Shown: positions 26,137-35,330, numbered from the stretch's first letter. The stretch is DNA of 64,000 nucleotides from Spyradenecus sp045634445 (GCA_045634445.1 JAZRAG010000075.1:1-64000), one strand, 5' to 3'. Notes: a model not told the origin generated them from the letters alone. A program made the numbers and translations.

Positions 26137-27630
26137 TTACTTGTTCGCGAGGTAGTCATTGATAGCCTTTGCGGCACGGCGACCTTCGCCCATGGCGAGG
26201 ATTACGGTCGCGGCGCCGAGCACGATGTCACCGCCAGCATAAACGCCAGGGATGCTCGTGGCTTGTGTTTCATTCACGACGATATTACCGCGACGATTGA
26301 TTTCCAAGCCAGGGGTGGTCTGGGGGATCAAGGGGTTGGAGGCGTTACCGATTGCGATAATCACGGCATCAATGGGCAGGGTGAATTCGCTGCCGGCCAC
26401 GGGTACAGGGCTTCTGCGACCAGAGGTATCGGGTTCACCAAGCTCATAACGCAAACATTCAATGGCGTTTACAATGCCATTTTCATCACCGAGAATGCGC
26501 TCGATATTGCAGAGGAACTGGAAGTTGACGCCCTCTTCTTCTGCGTGTTCCACTTCTTCTGCGCGAGCAGGCATTTCTGCGCGGCTACGACGATAGACGA
26601 GGTAAACCTCTTCTGCGCCTAAACGGAAGGCCATGCGCGCTGCGTCCATTGCCACATTGCCACCGCCTAAAACAGCTACGCGTTTGGCGGGATAGTAGGG
26701 CGTTGCGGCGGCTGCACGGTCGTAAGCCTTCATGAGGTTAGCACGCGTGAGGTATTCGTTGGCCGAGAAGACGCCGACGAGTTCTTCGCCTGGGATTCCC
26801 ATAAAGCGCGGCAAACCTGCGCCAGAGCCCACGTAAACGGCATCGTAGCCATCCTTTTCCATAAGGTCCGTGAGCTTACGTGTGCGACCAACAACAAAGT
26901 TGTTTTCTACGGTTACGCCCATCTTCTGGAGGCCTTCGACTTCCTTATCCACGATGGCCTTTGGCAAGCGGAATTCAGGGATGCCGTAAACGAGCACACC
27001 GCCGGGCTTCTGGAAGGCTTCAAAGAGGGTCACGTCATGACCTTCACGACGGACGTCTGCAGCCACTGTGATACCCGAGGGTCCAGAACCCACTACTGCG
27101 ACCTTCTTGCCAGTCGCGGGCTTTACGGAGTTATCAATCGGTGCTTCATCCTCGTGTTCGCGCTGCCAGTCAGCCACAAAACGTTCCAGGCGGCCAATCG
27201 CCACACTCTGATTTACATCCTTGTGGATGAGACCAACGGTGCAGCCCTTTTGGCACTGATTTTCTTGCGGGCAAACGCGACCGCAAATTGCGGGCAAGAT
27301 GCTATTTTTACGAATGATACTCAAGGCTTCTGCGTAGTTACCCTGTGCAATTTCGCGAATGAAGTCAGGGATCTGAATGGCAACAGGGCAACCCTTCATG
27401 CAAGGTGCATTCTTACACTGTAAGCAACGGTTTGCTTCAATGCGAGCCTGAGTTTCGGTATAACCACACGCCACTTCGTCCATGTTGTGCTTACGCACTT
27501 CGGGTGGCTGCACGGGCATAGGTTGCTGTGCGAGAGCGTTACGGTCTTTTGGCGAGAGCGGGCGATCTTTAATGGTGGCCCAAGTTTCAAGAGCTGCGGT
27601 TTCAAGCGCTTCTTTGGTGATAAAGGACAT
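26137..27630 (-). CDS. nfnB: NADH-dependent ferredoxin:NADP+ oxidoreductase subunit B
   Basis: 497 residues, homologous to the glutamate synthase small subunit. N-terminal iron-sulfur domain (CLQCKNAPCMKGCP, CGRVCPQENQCQKGC), FAD motif VVGSGPSGI, NADPH motif LGGGNVAMDA, and YAGGDIVLGAATVILAMGEG. The partner just upstream is an NfnA-type flavoprotein and no GltB large subunit is near, so the electron-bifurcating NfnAB complex is likelier than a GOGAT. It would link the NADH, NADPH and ferredoxin pools in a fermenter. Confidence 0.88.
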   Translation of the reverse strand: MSFITKEALETAALETWATIKDRPLSPKDRNALAQQPMPVQPPEVRKHNMDEVACGYTETQARIEANRCLQCKNAPCMKGCPVAIQIPDFIREIAQGNYAEALSIIRKNSILPAICGRVCPQENQCQKGCTVGLIHKDVNQSVAIGRLERFVADWQREHEDEAPIDNSVKPATGKKVAVVGSGPSGITVAADVRREGHDVTLFEAFQKPGGVLVYGIPEFRLPKAIVDKEVEGLQKMGVTVENNFVVGRTRKLTDLMEKDGYDAVYVGSGAGLPRFMGIPGEELVGVFSANEYLTRANLMKAYDRAAAATPYYPAKRVAVLGGGNVAMDAARMAFRLGAEEVYLVYRRSRAEMPARAEEVEHAEEEGVNFQFLCNIERILGDENGIVNAIECLRYELGEPDTSGRRSPVPVAGSEFTLPIDAVIIAIGNASNPLIPQTTPGLEINRRGNIVVNETQATSIPGVYAGGDIVLGAATVILAMGEGRRAAKAINDYLANK

Positions 27631-27646
27631 GATTAACTCCTAAGGG

Positions 27647-28498
27647 TTAGCGCTGTGCGTTTTCTTTTGCGTCTGCCATCTTAAGGAGATTGCAGCTGTC
27701 TTCGCGTTCGCGTTGCACGAAGGCACGATTACGCTTCATCAAGTTGTCAAAGTCCACTTGATGGGCGTCAAATTCAGGGCCATCAACACAGACGAACTTA
27801 ATCTTGCCGCCTACGAGCACGCGGCAACCGCCGCACATACCCGTACCATCAATCATGATGGAGTTGAGCGAAGCAGTCGTGGGCACGTTGAAGGGGAGCG
27901 TCGTCAAAGCGCAGAACTTCATCATGATGGGCGGGCCAATCGTGACGCATTCAGCGATGGTTTCGCGTTCGCAGACTTCCTTGAGCGGTTCGGTGACTAA
28001 GGCCTTACGACCATAAGAGCCGTCATCGGTGCAGATGATAAGCTCGTCTGCAATGGCGGCCATTTCCTTTTCAAGGATGAGAAGATCTTTGGTGCGAGCG
28101 CCCATAATGACAATAACCTTGTTGCCTGCGCGCTTCATTGCTTGGGCAATAGGATGCATTGGTGCCACGCCAATGCCACCCCCCACGCACACTACGGTAC
28201 CTTTCTTTTCAATATGGGTAGGCTTCCCGAGCGGCCCTAAGAACACCGGAAGCGCATCGCCAGGATTCATCTGAGCGAGCTTATTGGTTGAGGCGCCAAC
28301 GGCTTGGAAGATAATGCGCACGGAGCCCTTTTCGGGGTCTGCATCGGCAATGGTGAGTGGGATGCGTTCGCCAAATTGTTCGTCAATTTGAAGGATGATA
28401 AACTGCCCAGCTTGACGTTCTTCTGCAATTAACGGGGCGTGAATCCACATGGAATAGACATCAGCGGATAACTGTTCTTTTTCAAGGATTGGAAACAT
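27647..28498 (-). CDS. nfnA: NADH-dependent ferredoxin:NADP+ oxidoreductase subunit A
   Basis: 283 residues. Ferredoxin-NADP reductase fold (FAD/NAD domains: RIPLTIADAD, GGGIGVAPMHPIAQAM) with a C-terminal [2Fe-2S] Cys cluster (GTGMCGGCRV, then KFVCVDGPEF), like the small subunit of NfnAB and DHOD electron-transfer proteins. ATG 28498 gives the family start MFPILEKEQLSADVY and has GGAG 6 nt upstream; upstream in-frame ATGs have no such support. 16 nt separate it from nfnB. Confidence 0.88.
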   Translation of the reverse strand: MFPILEKEQLSADVYSMWIHAPLIAEERQAGQFIILQIDEQFGERIPLTIADADPEKGSVRIIFQAVGASTNKLAQMNPGDALPVFLGPLGKPTHIEKKGTVVCVGGGIGVAPMHPIAQAMKRAGNKVIVIMGARTKDLLILEKEMAAIADELIICTDDGSYGRKALVTEPLKEVCERETIAECVTIGPPIMMKFCALTTLPFNVPTTASLNSIMIDGTGMCGGCRVLVGGKIKFVCVDGPEFDAHQVDFDNLMKRNRAFVQREREDSCNLLKMADAKENAQR

Positions 28499-28535
28499 TT
28501 GCTTCTCCAAGGATATAATTGACATCTCAATGTAG

Positions 28536-28541
28536 AGTATA
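28536..28541 (-). promoter_or_regulatory. Extended -10 box for nfnAB
   Basis: On the minus strand TGTGCTATACT, an extended -10 in the 53-nt gap upstream of nfnA. The -35 is poor. Confidence 0.4.
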
Positions 28542-28551
28542 GCACAGTTCT

Positions 28552-29262
28552 TTACCAAAAACCATAGGCATCAAAGAGAAGGACGTGTAACCCCAATAGG
28601 AGGTTGGTCACCACATGTGCAATAATCGAGGCTCGTAGGCTACCTGTGCGTATAGCTAACGCACCATACGCAATCCCTGCGAGGAGTCCACCTACATAAC
28701 GATCGTGTTCAAGCGCGAAGACCACGGCTGTTACCCAAAAGGCATAACGTGTCACCGCTGAAAAGGGGAGGTGCTGCCATGCTTTTTCGCTGAGCCAACG
28801 CATCATGCAGCCACGGAAGAAGAACTCCTCAATCGGTGCAATCACAAAGGCTGATCCGATCAGTTTAATGATGGCAAGTGCAGGATGTTCGCTATAAGCA
28901 TAACACCATGAAGCGCTGTAGTCGGGCAACGTTCCAGGCATCATAACGAGCCAACGGCGATAGGTTTCGGTTACCGCAGGCCATGGCGTACTCTCGGGGA
29001 GCGCCCAGAGAACGTAAATCGCTATCCCAATCAAGAGCCCTAATGCCCAGTCACCCTTCACCGCGTGTAACGGTACATAACGCCACGGCTTGAGCGTGAG
29101 CGTTAGTCCTGCGCAGAACACTGTCTTGACTGCATAAACATATGCGGGAAAGTCAAAGCCGTGTGGGAGGAAGAGCAACACAATCCCGGCAATCCATAGG
29201 AAGAAGGGCCATGTTAAGGCTCGGGTTGCGCGGGGATTATCGTGAGGGGTTGTTGGCTGCAT
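28552..29262 (-). CDS. CPBP-family intramembrane metalloprotease
   Basis: 236 residues, about seven membrane helices. Contains PIEEFFFRG (EExxxR), FALEHDRYVGG and the late HVVTNLLLG of CAAX-protease/bacteriocin-processing (Abi) proteins. Resembles the exosortase-associated CAAX-like subgroup in general layout, but no exosortase is nearby. Substrate unknown. Follows the sugar transferase gene. Confidence 0.82.
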   Translation of the reverse strand: MQPTTPHDNPRATRALTWPFFLWIAGIVLLFLPHGFDFPAYVYAVKTVFCAGLTLTLKPWRYVPLHAVKGDWALGLLIGIAIYVLWALPESTPWPAVTETYRRWLVMMPGTLPDYSASWCYAYSEHPALAIIKLIGSAFVIAPIEEFFFRGCMMRWLSEKAWQHLPFSAVTRYAFWVTAVVFALEHDRYVGGLLAGIAYGALAIRTGSLRASIIAHVVTNLLLGLHVLLFDAYGFW

Positions 29263-29294
29263 AATAGGCTATGAATAATGTAAAGAGGTGCGAG

Positions 29295-29813
29295 TTAATT
29301 GCCTCTGAGGTGAAAGAGCGTCATTAAGAGAATGCGACAGTCAAACCAAAAGGAGCGCTTGGCGACATACTCAAGGTCATACTGCACCTTTTCAGCGCGG
29401 GTAATGGCATTACGACCATGTACCTGCGCCCAACCTGTAATCCCTGGGCGCACATCATGACGGTGATGTTCGGCTTCGGTATATTCGTCGAGATACGCCA
29501 TCAAAAGCGGGCGCGGTCCGACCAAGGACATTTTACCCGAGAGTACATGAAACAACTCAGGCAATTCGTCCAACGATGTCGCACGCAAAAAGGCGCCTAA
29601 TCGTGTGGTGCGCACATCATCGCTTTCTGTGCCAGCGCGCATCGTGCGGAACTTCACCAAGGTAAAGGGTTGGCCATGTAATCCTGGGCGCTCTTGACGA
29701 AAGAAGACAGGCTTTCCATCTATGCAGCGAATCAAGAGCGTTAAGAGTCCGAACACAGGCATCCATAAGGGCGCTGTAAGCAAGACTAGAAGCACTTCAA
29801 TTACGCGTGGCAT
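29295..29813 (-). CDS. Bacterial sugar transferase (WcaJ/EpsL-type)
   Basis: 172 residues from ATG 29813. Transfers a sugar-1-phosphate to undecaprenyl phosphate to start an exopolysaccharide or glycan unit. N-terminal membrane segment, then VFFRQERPGLHGQPFTLVKFRTMR, TSLDELPELFHVLSGKMSLV followed by GPRP, and RPGITGWAQVHGRN. ATG 29813 places the membrane segment at the N-terminus as in the family; ATG 29864 would add 17 residues and overlap nadE. Neither has a clear ribosome site. Confidence 0.87.
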   Translation of the reverse strand: MPRVIEVLLVLLTAPLWMPVFGLLTLLIRCIDGKPVFFRQERPGLHGQPFTLVKFRTMRAGTESDDVRTTRLGAFLRATSLDELPELFHVLSGKMSLVGPRPLLMAYLDEYTEAEHHRHDVRPGITGWAQVHGRNAITRAEKVQYDLEYVAKRSFWFDCRILLMTLFHLRGN

Positions 29814-29827
29814 AGGTGATACGGATT

Positions 29828-31657
29828 TTATAGGACGAGGTTGGCGTCGGAGGGTAGCATCCATCCACCACGTGGTGAGAGCGCAATGCCACCGACAGCA
29901 GGTCCATCAGGACTGCAAGAACGCTTGAACTGCTGCGTAATTACGCGACGGCAGAAGATGTCAAGCGTGCGGGTGCGTTCGGCTTCGGGAATCTCACCAT
30001 GTAAAAGCGTAGCCAAATCGGCGAGTTGCTCTCTATTACACCCATAACGCATAAAGTACCACAAGAAGCAGTCGTGCAATTCATAGCGGCCAACGATTGA
30101 CTCAGTATGTTGCACCCCAGGGACCAATTCAGGCGAAACAGGCGTCTCGCAGATATCCTTCAATACCGCGGTAAGCGTTTCGGCTGCAACATGATCTGCA
30201 GAGGCTAAACGCTCCGTTGCCGCTTCAAGACAGGCGGGAATCAATGTCTTTGTGATGGCGCAGTTCACGGAGTACATGCTCATGTGGTCACCATTGTAGG
30301 TACTCCACCCGAGTGCAATCTCTGAAAGGTCGCCTGTGCCCACAAGTAACCCGCCCTCTTTATTGGCGATGTCCATGAGCAACCACGTACGTGCGCGAGC
30401 TTGAGCATTCTCGTAAGTGACATCGTGCGTCTGCGGATCTTGGCCGATATCAGTGAAGTGTTGGGTCACACAGGGCACAATTGAAATCTCGCGCAGTTCA
30501 GCTCCCAATGTCTTTGCCAATGTACACGCGTTGTTGTACGTGCGATCTGTTGTACCGAAGCCTGGCATTGTCACTGCGATTACCGTCTCTGCCGGCAACC
30601 CATACTGACGGCAAAGCAACGCGCACACAATCAAGGCAAGCGTTGAGTCTAAGCCGCCTGAGAGCCCCAGAACCAAACGTTTCGCGCGGATTTGCTGGAA
30701 ACGGCGTGCCAACGCATGCACCTGCATCTCAAGCAATTCGTGGCAACGTTCCATGCGCGCTGCTGGCGTTTCTGGCAAGAAGGGGTTCGCGCGTAATTTC
30801 GCCTGCGAACCATCACATGCTGTCGCAGGGAGCGTCGCCGTAATGAGGCGCTCAGGTGTCGGTGCTGTGAGATTCGCACGGAGGCGATGGGCATCAATCC
30901 ATGCCGGCGAGAAGTCCATCAATGACACCCCTGTCTCCCAACGTGCTTCAGCGCAGAGACGTCCTTCATTGGCTAAGAGACGGTGACCGCTGTAAACGCC
31001 ATCAGTAGAGGATTCACCCATGCCTGCATTGGTGTACACACACGCGCCGCCTGTTGTGCGAGAAAGAAGCGTAAGCGCTTCACGACGGAATTGCGGTTTG
31101 CCTGCGCCTTCAGGTGAAGCATCCAAGCAGAGGAGGAGATGCGCATCCAAAGTAGACGTAGCGTCCAACGGCAAGCCAAAGGTTACGGCAAGACGCGCAT
31201 CTGCGATTGCAAAACGAAGATCCGTGCCAAAAGGTGTGCCATCAGGTAGTGCAACGCATGTTGCAGATGCGGCAGGTGAGAAACAACGGAAGCGCGGGTC
31301 TTGCTTGGGGAGTGTCGCACGCGGCACCACGCCTAAAATGGCGTTGTCTTGAATAACCACCGCGCAGTCGTAGAGCTGGCCCTCAATGAACAATGGTGCA
31401 CCGCACACGAAAAGTAATGCCGGTGGCAAGCTTTCACAAAGGTCCATTAATGCGACCTGTGTCTGCTCCTGAAGCGTCCGTGAGAGGAAGAGGTCGCCAC
31501 ATGTAGCGCCTGTAAGTGATAATGCTGGTGCCACCGCAATGGAAGCCCCTGCCGCAACAGCCTTCTCTGCAGCCGCGAGCAAAGCAGAAACATTCGCCTG
31601 AGGATTCGCAAGCGTAATATCAGGCGTCAATGCCGCCACACGAATAAAACCAGTCAT
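29828..31657 (-). CDS. nadE: NAD+ synthetase, glutamine-dependent architecture with degenerate glutaminase domain
   Basis: 609 residues: nitrilase-fold domain (1 to about 280) plus NAD synthetase domain. The synthetase part is intact: PP-loop LGLSGGLDSTLALIV, GTGDLSEIALGWSTYNGDHM. In the nitrilase part the three residues that make ammonia from glutamine appear lost: the Glu of FPELSLTG is Ala45 (APALSLTG), the Lys of VPKxxLP is Arg113 (VPRATLP), and the Cys of EICEDLW aligns with Gly161 in a rewritten segment. It probably uses free ammonia or a separate glutaminase. ATTATA (31687-31692) is a -10 on this strand and AAGGGG the ribosome site. Confidence 0.9.
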   Translation of the reverse strand: MTGFIRVAALTPDITLANPQANVSALLAAAEKAVAAGASIAVAPALSLTGATCGDLFLSRTLQEQTQVALMDLCESLPPALLFVCGAPLFIEGQLYDCAVVIQDNAILGVVPRATLPKQDPRFRCFSPAASATCVALPDGTPFGTDLRFAIADARLAVTFGLPLDATSTLDAHLLLCLDASPEGAGKPQFRREALTLLSRTTGGACVYTNAGMGESSTDGVYSGHRLLANEGRLCAEARWETGVSLMDFSPAWIDAHRLRANLTAPTPERLITATLPATACDGSQAKLRANPFLPETPAARMERCHELLEMQVHALARRFQQIRAKRLVLGLSGGLDSTLALIVCALLCRQYGLPAETVIAVTMPGFGTTDRTYNNACTLAKTLGAELREISIVPCVTQHFTDIGQDPQTHDVTYENAQARARTWLLMDIANKEGGLLVGTGDLSEIALGWSTYNGDHMSMYSVNCAITKTLIPACLEAATERLASADHVAAETLTAVLKDICETPVSPELVPGVQHTESIVGRYELHDCFLWYFMRYGCNREQLADLATLLHGEIPEAERTRTLDIFCRRVITQQFKRSCSPDGPAVGGIALSPRGGWMLPSDANLVL

Positions 31658-31779
31658 GAGTCATCCCCTTCATCAAAATCGCCTACATTATAACACACCC
31701 GCGCGTATTCTGCGCGCGTTTGGGTGATAGTGGCAATGCAGTCAATAGGGCCGATGAACGCCAATCGCTGCGGAGCCGC

Positions 31780-34278
31780 TCACTCTTCCTGTATTGTGCA
31801 AGGAGCGGTGACAGAATAGGTCTTGCCATTGGCCTGCACGCTTACGGTAGTGGGTTGATTTGCCTCAAGTGACCACATGACGACGCGTCCTTCGCGCCAT
31901 TGCAGTGAGACGCGAATCCCATCGTGTGCACGCACACCATGGAGGGAGCCGCCCTTTGCCCATGCAGTAGGGAGCGCTGGCAATAATTCAATCATTCCCG
32001 AGCGCGACTGCACAATCTGCTCCAACATCGCGGCGGCGATGCCATAATTGCCATCTATTTGCAAGGGGATGCGGTGCGAGGCAAAGCCGTTGTCTAAGAC
32101 ATTGTGTTGCAACAGTCCTTGTATCATAGCATGGGATTCCTCTCCTCGATGGAGGCGTGCCCAGAGTGCCGCTCGCCACGCCCAAGCCCACGAACGGCGA
32201 CTGTCGCCTGTGGTTTTGCGTAATCTCAAACTGCGTTCGGCGGCAGTAGCGAGTGTAGGCGTTGTGCTCGGTGAGAGGAGTGTGCCAGGATAGAGTGCAA
32301 AGAGATGTGACGTGTGACGATGGTCGGTCTCAGGGTTGCGGTCAATGAGCCACTCCATGAGATTGCCCCGCTGTCCAATCTGAGGCGGCACTAATCGCGC
32401 CGCGGCTTCGCTAATCTCGGTAAGGAGGGGTGAGGTATGCCCCGATTGATGTGCTCCGGTGAGGGTCGCTTGAAAGAGTTCGGTGACGATTTGCTGATCA
32501 TGGGCGACGCCATCTTCTTCGCGCGGTCCGTGTTCGGGTGACCATCCTTTAGGGACGACCAAGGCGCCCGCAGGCAGGGCGGCGAGTTCTGGATACGCAC
32601 GCGGATCGACCGCATGACCATTGGAGCAAAACCCCTCGCCGCCAGGGCCGAGCGCCTTGAGCCGTTGAAGCCAGAAGGCAGAGAGTTCGGTCAAGAGCGG
32701 AAGCGCTTCATCCCAACGGGTGGGAGAGGGTGCTGCAAAGGCGGCATGGTCGCGGAAGTGTAAGGCGTACCAGGCTGAAGCGGGCAGATTCATCTGCCAA
32801 CCGCCCGCGCCAAAGGGGTTGTGCGATGTATAGACAAGCCATCCAGAGGAGGTGGGGACCTTTTCGCCACGGGCAATGAAGTACTCGGTAGTGGCGCGTT
32901 GGAAACAAGGACGCATGGCTAAGAGGTAGTCAAGGAGGGCGCGATGACATTCGGGTAGGGCGCCTCGTTCGGCAAGCCAATAGACCATCTGCGCGTTGAT
33001 GTTGCTGTGGTAGTCATTTCCCCAAGGTGCTTCGGGATAGGGATTCCAAATACCTTGAAGACCTGCGGGAAGGCCACCAGGACGTGAGGTCGCAATGAGA
33101 AGATAACGCCCAAAGGCGAGGAAGAGCGCTTCCAAGGCGGGGTCTCCCTCGGGATGGTCGCGATAAGCGGCCAATCGCTGTGGGGTCGGGAGATCGCGTT
33201 CGGGCGCATCAAGCCGTAGCGCAAGGCGACGATAGAGGGCGCGCGTATCTGCGCGATGACGTTCGCGTAAAGCTTCAAAGGTGAAATCCGCAAGCGCAGA
33301 AAAGCGAGCGGCACAACGTTCGGCTGCAGGTGTACCTCGAAAGCCAAGCGCAGGACTCATCTCGTAATTGGTCTCCACTGCGGTGAGCAACGTCCATTGC
33401 CGCACATCCTTGAGAATGAGCGCTTCTGGGGTTACCTCCACCTGCGCAGCATCGCAATGAACCAAACGACTTTGTGAACGGCATTGGAGGCCATTGGCAA
33501 GGGTCGCATCAAGGATGAGTTCGGAGGGCGACAGGGTGAGTGTGTCACTGGGACGATTCCGTGCGAGGGTAATCGCAACGCGTGCCAACGGTGCATCAGC
33601 GGTGTAACGTAGCGCGATGACGCGGTCAGGATAGGAGCAGAAGGCCTCGGAGTGAATCGTTATCCCATTGCGTATGGCAATAGCACGCACCGCAGCAGTG
33701 TCAAAATCAAGTTCGCGTCGAAAGCCTTCCTTGTGTACGGGCGCGCCGAAGTCAATCAGTAAATCCGCTACGGGTTGTTGGCCGCCAAATCCCGAGGCTG
33801 AATCAGGCCCATGCGAACCATTGTAGGGCTTATCGCCGAGCGCATCAATGCCAGGATTTGCGCCACCAGACCAGAAAGCGGCCGAGGAAAGCGTGTAGCG
33901 GTCACGTCCCGAACCATGAAAGACCGAAACACCCGTAAACCCATTGCCCAATGGATAAGGTTCACCCTCCCACAAGCGTGCAGGATTGGTGTAACGTCCT
34001 TCGGTTAGCGCGTACGTGCGCTCACAAAGGATGTCTACCCCCTCGCCCATGGCACGATGCTTAGGGTAGGAGGGTGGAGGCGTAGGACGTACTGGCGCTG
34101 GCGCACCGATTCGAACGCCCTCAAAAGCCTCTGAAGTTACCGCTGGCACAAGTTGATGTGGGAAGAGTACCGTATAGGCGGGGCAATCAGACCAAAAACC
34201 CTCAAAAGCGCTGCCAGCGACCAACCGCGCTAACGGTGCAATCACCCCTAAAAGAAGAAAGAATCGTCGCCCATTCAT
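31780..34278 (-). CDS. Alpha-L-fucosidase-type glycoside hydrolase, family GH95
   Basis: 832 residues. Signal peptide MNGRRFFLLLGVIAPLARLV, a short linker, then a GH95 layout: N-terminal beta domain with RLWEGEPYPLGNGFTGVSVF, the (alpha/alpha)6 barrel with PWGNDYHSNINAQMVYW (Asn pair), DHRHTSHLFALYPG and LQIDGNYGIAAAMLEQI (catalytic Asp region), and a C-terminal beta domain. GH95 enzymes act on alpha-1,2-fucose (or galactose) of host glycans. ATG 34278 starts the signal peptide; ATTATA at 34288-34293 lies about 10 nt upstream of it. Confidence 0.92.
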   Translation of the reverse strand: MNGRRFFLLLGVIAPLARLVAGSAFEGFWSDCPAYTVLFPHQLVPAVTSEAFEGVRIGAPAPVRPTPPPSYPKHRAMGEGVDILCERTYALTEGRYTNPARLWEGEPYPLGNGFTGVSVFHGSGRDRYTLSSAAFWSGGANPGIDALGDKPYNGSHGPDSASGFGGQQPVADLLIDFGAPVHKEGFRRELDFDTAAVRAIAIRNGITIHSEAFCSYPDRVIALRYTADAPLARVAITLARNRPSDTLTLSPSELILDATLANGLQCRSQSRLVHCDAAQVEVTPEALILKDVRQWTLLTAVETNYEMSPALGFRGTPAAERCAARFSALADFTFEALRERHRADTRALYRRLALRLDAPERDLPTPQRLAAYRDHPEGDPALEALFLAFGRYLLIATSRPGGLPAGLQGIWNPYPEAPWGNDYHSNINAQMVYWLAERGALPECHRALLDYLLAMRPCFQRATTEYFIARGEKVPTSSGWLVYTSHNPFGAGGWQMNLPASAWYALHFRDHAAFAAPSPTRWDEALPLLTELSAFWLQRLKALGPGGEGFCSNGHAVDPRAYPELAALPAGALVVPKGWSPEHGPREEDGVAHDQQIVTELFQATLTGAHQSGHTSPLLTEISEAAARLVPPQIGQRGNLMEWLIDRNPETDHRHTSHLFALYPGTLLSPSTTPTLATAAERSLRLRKTTGDSRRSWAWAWRAALWARLHRGEESHAMIQGLLQHNVLDNGFASHRIPLQIDGNYGIAAAMLEQIVQSRSGMIELLPALPTAWAKGGSLHGVRAHDGIRVSLQWREGRVVMWSLEANQPTTVSVQANGKTYSVTAPCTIQEE

Positions 34279-34454
34279 ACGCCTCACATTATAACATATG
34301 GGCGTGCCTACCGACGCTGTCAAGCGTTTAGATGTCAATTGCGCAGTGATGAAATAAAATGCGTGCGGAGTGGGAAGGGCGTGAAGTAAAATAAGGATGT
34401 CCTCGCGGAGGTGTTGAGGATTGGTGTATGTTTAACAACAAAAGGAATGAACAG

Positions 34455-34823
34455 ATGAAGAAGATTTTGCTTTTAGCAATGATGGCGATGATGTTCGGCC
34501 TTGTAGGGTGCGGTTCATCTGAGACGCCAGAGTCTACGGTGACACAGTGGGTAGATGCAGTGCTTGCAGCGGATTATGAGGCTGCAAATGCGTTGTGTGA
34601 TGGCTTTGGAATGTCGCTCGCAACGAATGTCACGATTAATCAAACTAAAGACGGAAGCCCTCGCAAGGAAGAGGTGCGTGCCTTTTTGACAGGATTAAAG
34701 GATTTGCGTTCTAAGGTTGAGGGTGACACTGCGAAGGTCTATTGTCCCGCTCGACCTGACAAGCCTATTTTTGAACTTAAAAAGGTCGATGGTAAGTGGA
34801 AGATCGTTGGCGAGGGTATCTAA
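34455..34823 (+). CDS. Small lipoprotein, DUF4878-like
   Basis: 122 residues. Signal with lipobox LVGCGSS (Cys about 18), then a compact alpha+beta fold typical of SnoaL/DUF4878-like lipoproteins: an N-terminal TVTQWVDAVLAADYEAANAL helix pair and a C-terminal KVDGKWKIVGEGI strand pair. ATG 34455 is chosen for the signal and for AAAGGA 9 nt upstream. Function unknown. Confidence 0.75.
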   Translation: MKKILLLAMMAMMFGLVGCGSSETPESTVTQWVDAVLAADYEAANALCDGFGMSLATNVTINQTKDGSPRKEEVRAFLTGLKDLRSKVEGDTAKVYCPARPDKPIFELKKVDGKWKIVGEGI

Positions 34824-34848
34824 GCTAAAGGTTTGTTTTAAATTGTTG

Positions 34849-34893
34849 AAGGCGTCCTTGGGTAGTTCCTAAGGATGCCTTATTTATATTTTT
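34849..34893 (+). terminator. Intrinsic terminator after the 34455 lipoprotein gene
   Basis: AAGGCGTCCTT, 11-nt loop, AAGGATGCCTT (one G-U), then a T/A-rich run ending in six T. Confidence 0.85.
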
Positions 34894-35185
34894 TAGTTCT
34901 TCAATACTTTGTACTCTATTTTTCCGGCCGTAACTTATTCATTTTTAATAACTTATTTTGAATATTTTATGGCCGGCAATTTTAAGCTTAAAATCAGTAC
35001 AATTTGTACTATTCATGCAAAATTTAAACAGTACAATTTTTTGGGGGCAAGATATTTTAAGGGAAAATTTCCGCTCGGGAAGAAATCTTAAATAGTACAA
35101 TTTTTTGCACGGGACTTTTTAGACCTGTCTAGAAAACTTTAGAAAATAGTACGAAGGACCGAAGAAGTGAAACAATAGGGTTGTG
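34894..35185. repeat. Direct repeat R1, MITE-like, left copy
   Basis: Diverged copy of R2 (36882-37110). Shared landmarks in order: a GTACT(C/A)TATTT end, CGTAACTTATTCATTT, TTGAATATTTTATGGC, CTTAAAATCAGTACAAT, ATGCAAAATTTAAACAGTAC, CTGTCTAGAAAACTTT, GAAAATAGTACG. The ends are inverted (GTACTAT versus ATAGTAC). R1 holds about 65 nt more than R2, with an extra AATAGTACAATTTTTT. It ends about 20 nt before tRNA-Lys. The short open frame inside is not shared by R2. Confidence 0.75.
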
Positions 35186-35204
35186 CTATCATCATCGGCG
35201 TTTT

Positions 35205-35280
35205 CGGTCTCTAACTCAGTTGGTAGAGCACGACACTTTTAATGTTGGGGTCGCGGGTTCGTTCCCCGCGAGACCGGCCA
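35205..35280 (+). tRNA. tRNA-Lys (UUU), atypical
   Basis: 76 nt, CCA encoded. Acceptor CGGTCTC/GAGACCG, anticodon arm CGACA-CTTTTAA-TGTTG with anticodon TTT, T-arm GCGGG-TTCGTTC-CCCGC. Unusual points: first pair C1-G72, discriminator G73, A10 opposite C25 in the D stem, and T at position 58 of the T-loop where A is nearly universal. TATCAT at 35187-35192 with a TG extension is a possible -10 and lies at the edge of R1. Confidence 0.85.
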
Positions 35281-35284
35281 TCTT

Positions 35285-35317
35285 AAACCTCTCAAACGCA
35301 CGTTTGAGAGGTTTTTT
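35285..35317 (+). terminator. Terminator after tRNA-Lys
   Basis: AAACCTCTCAAACG, CA loop, CGTTTGAGAGGTTT, then T-rich. Very stable. Confidence 0.92.
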
Positions 35318-35330
35318 GTTGCCCTAAAAT

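Noticed and set aside
26125..26622. Plus-strand frame opposite nfnB
   Set aside because: Shadow of nfnB; the minus-strand protein has complete Cys and nucleotide-binding motifs.
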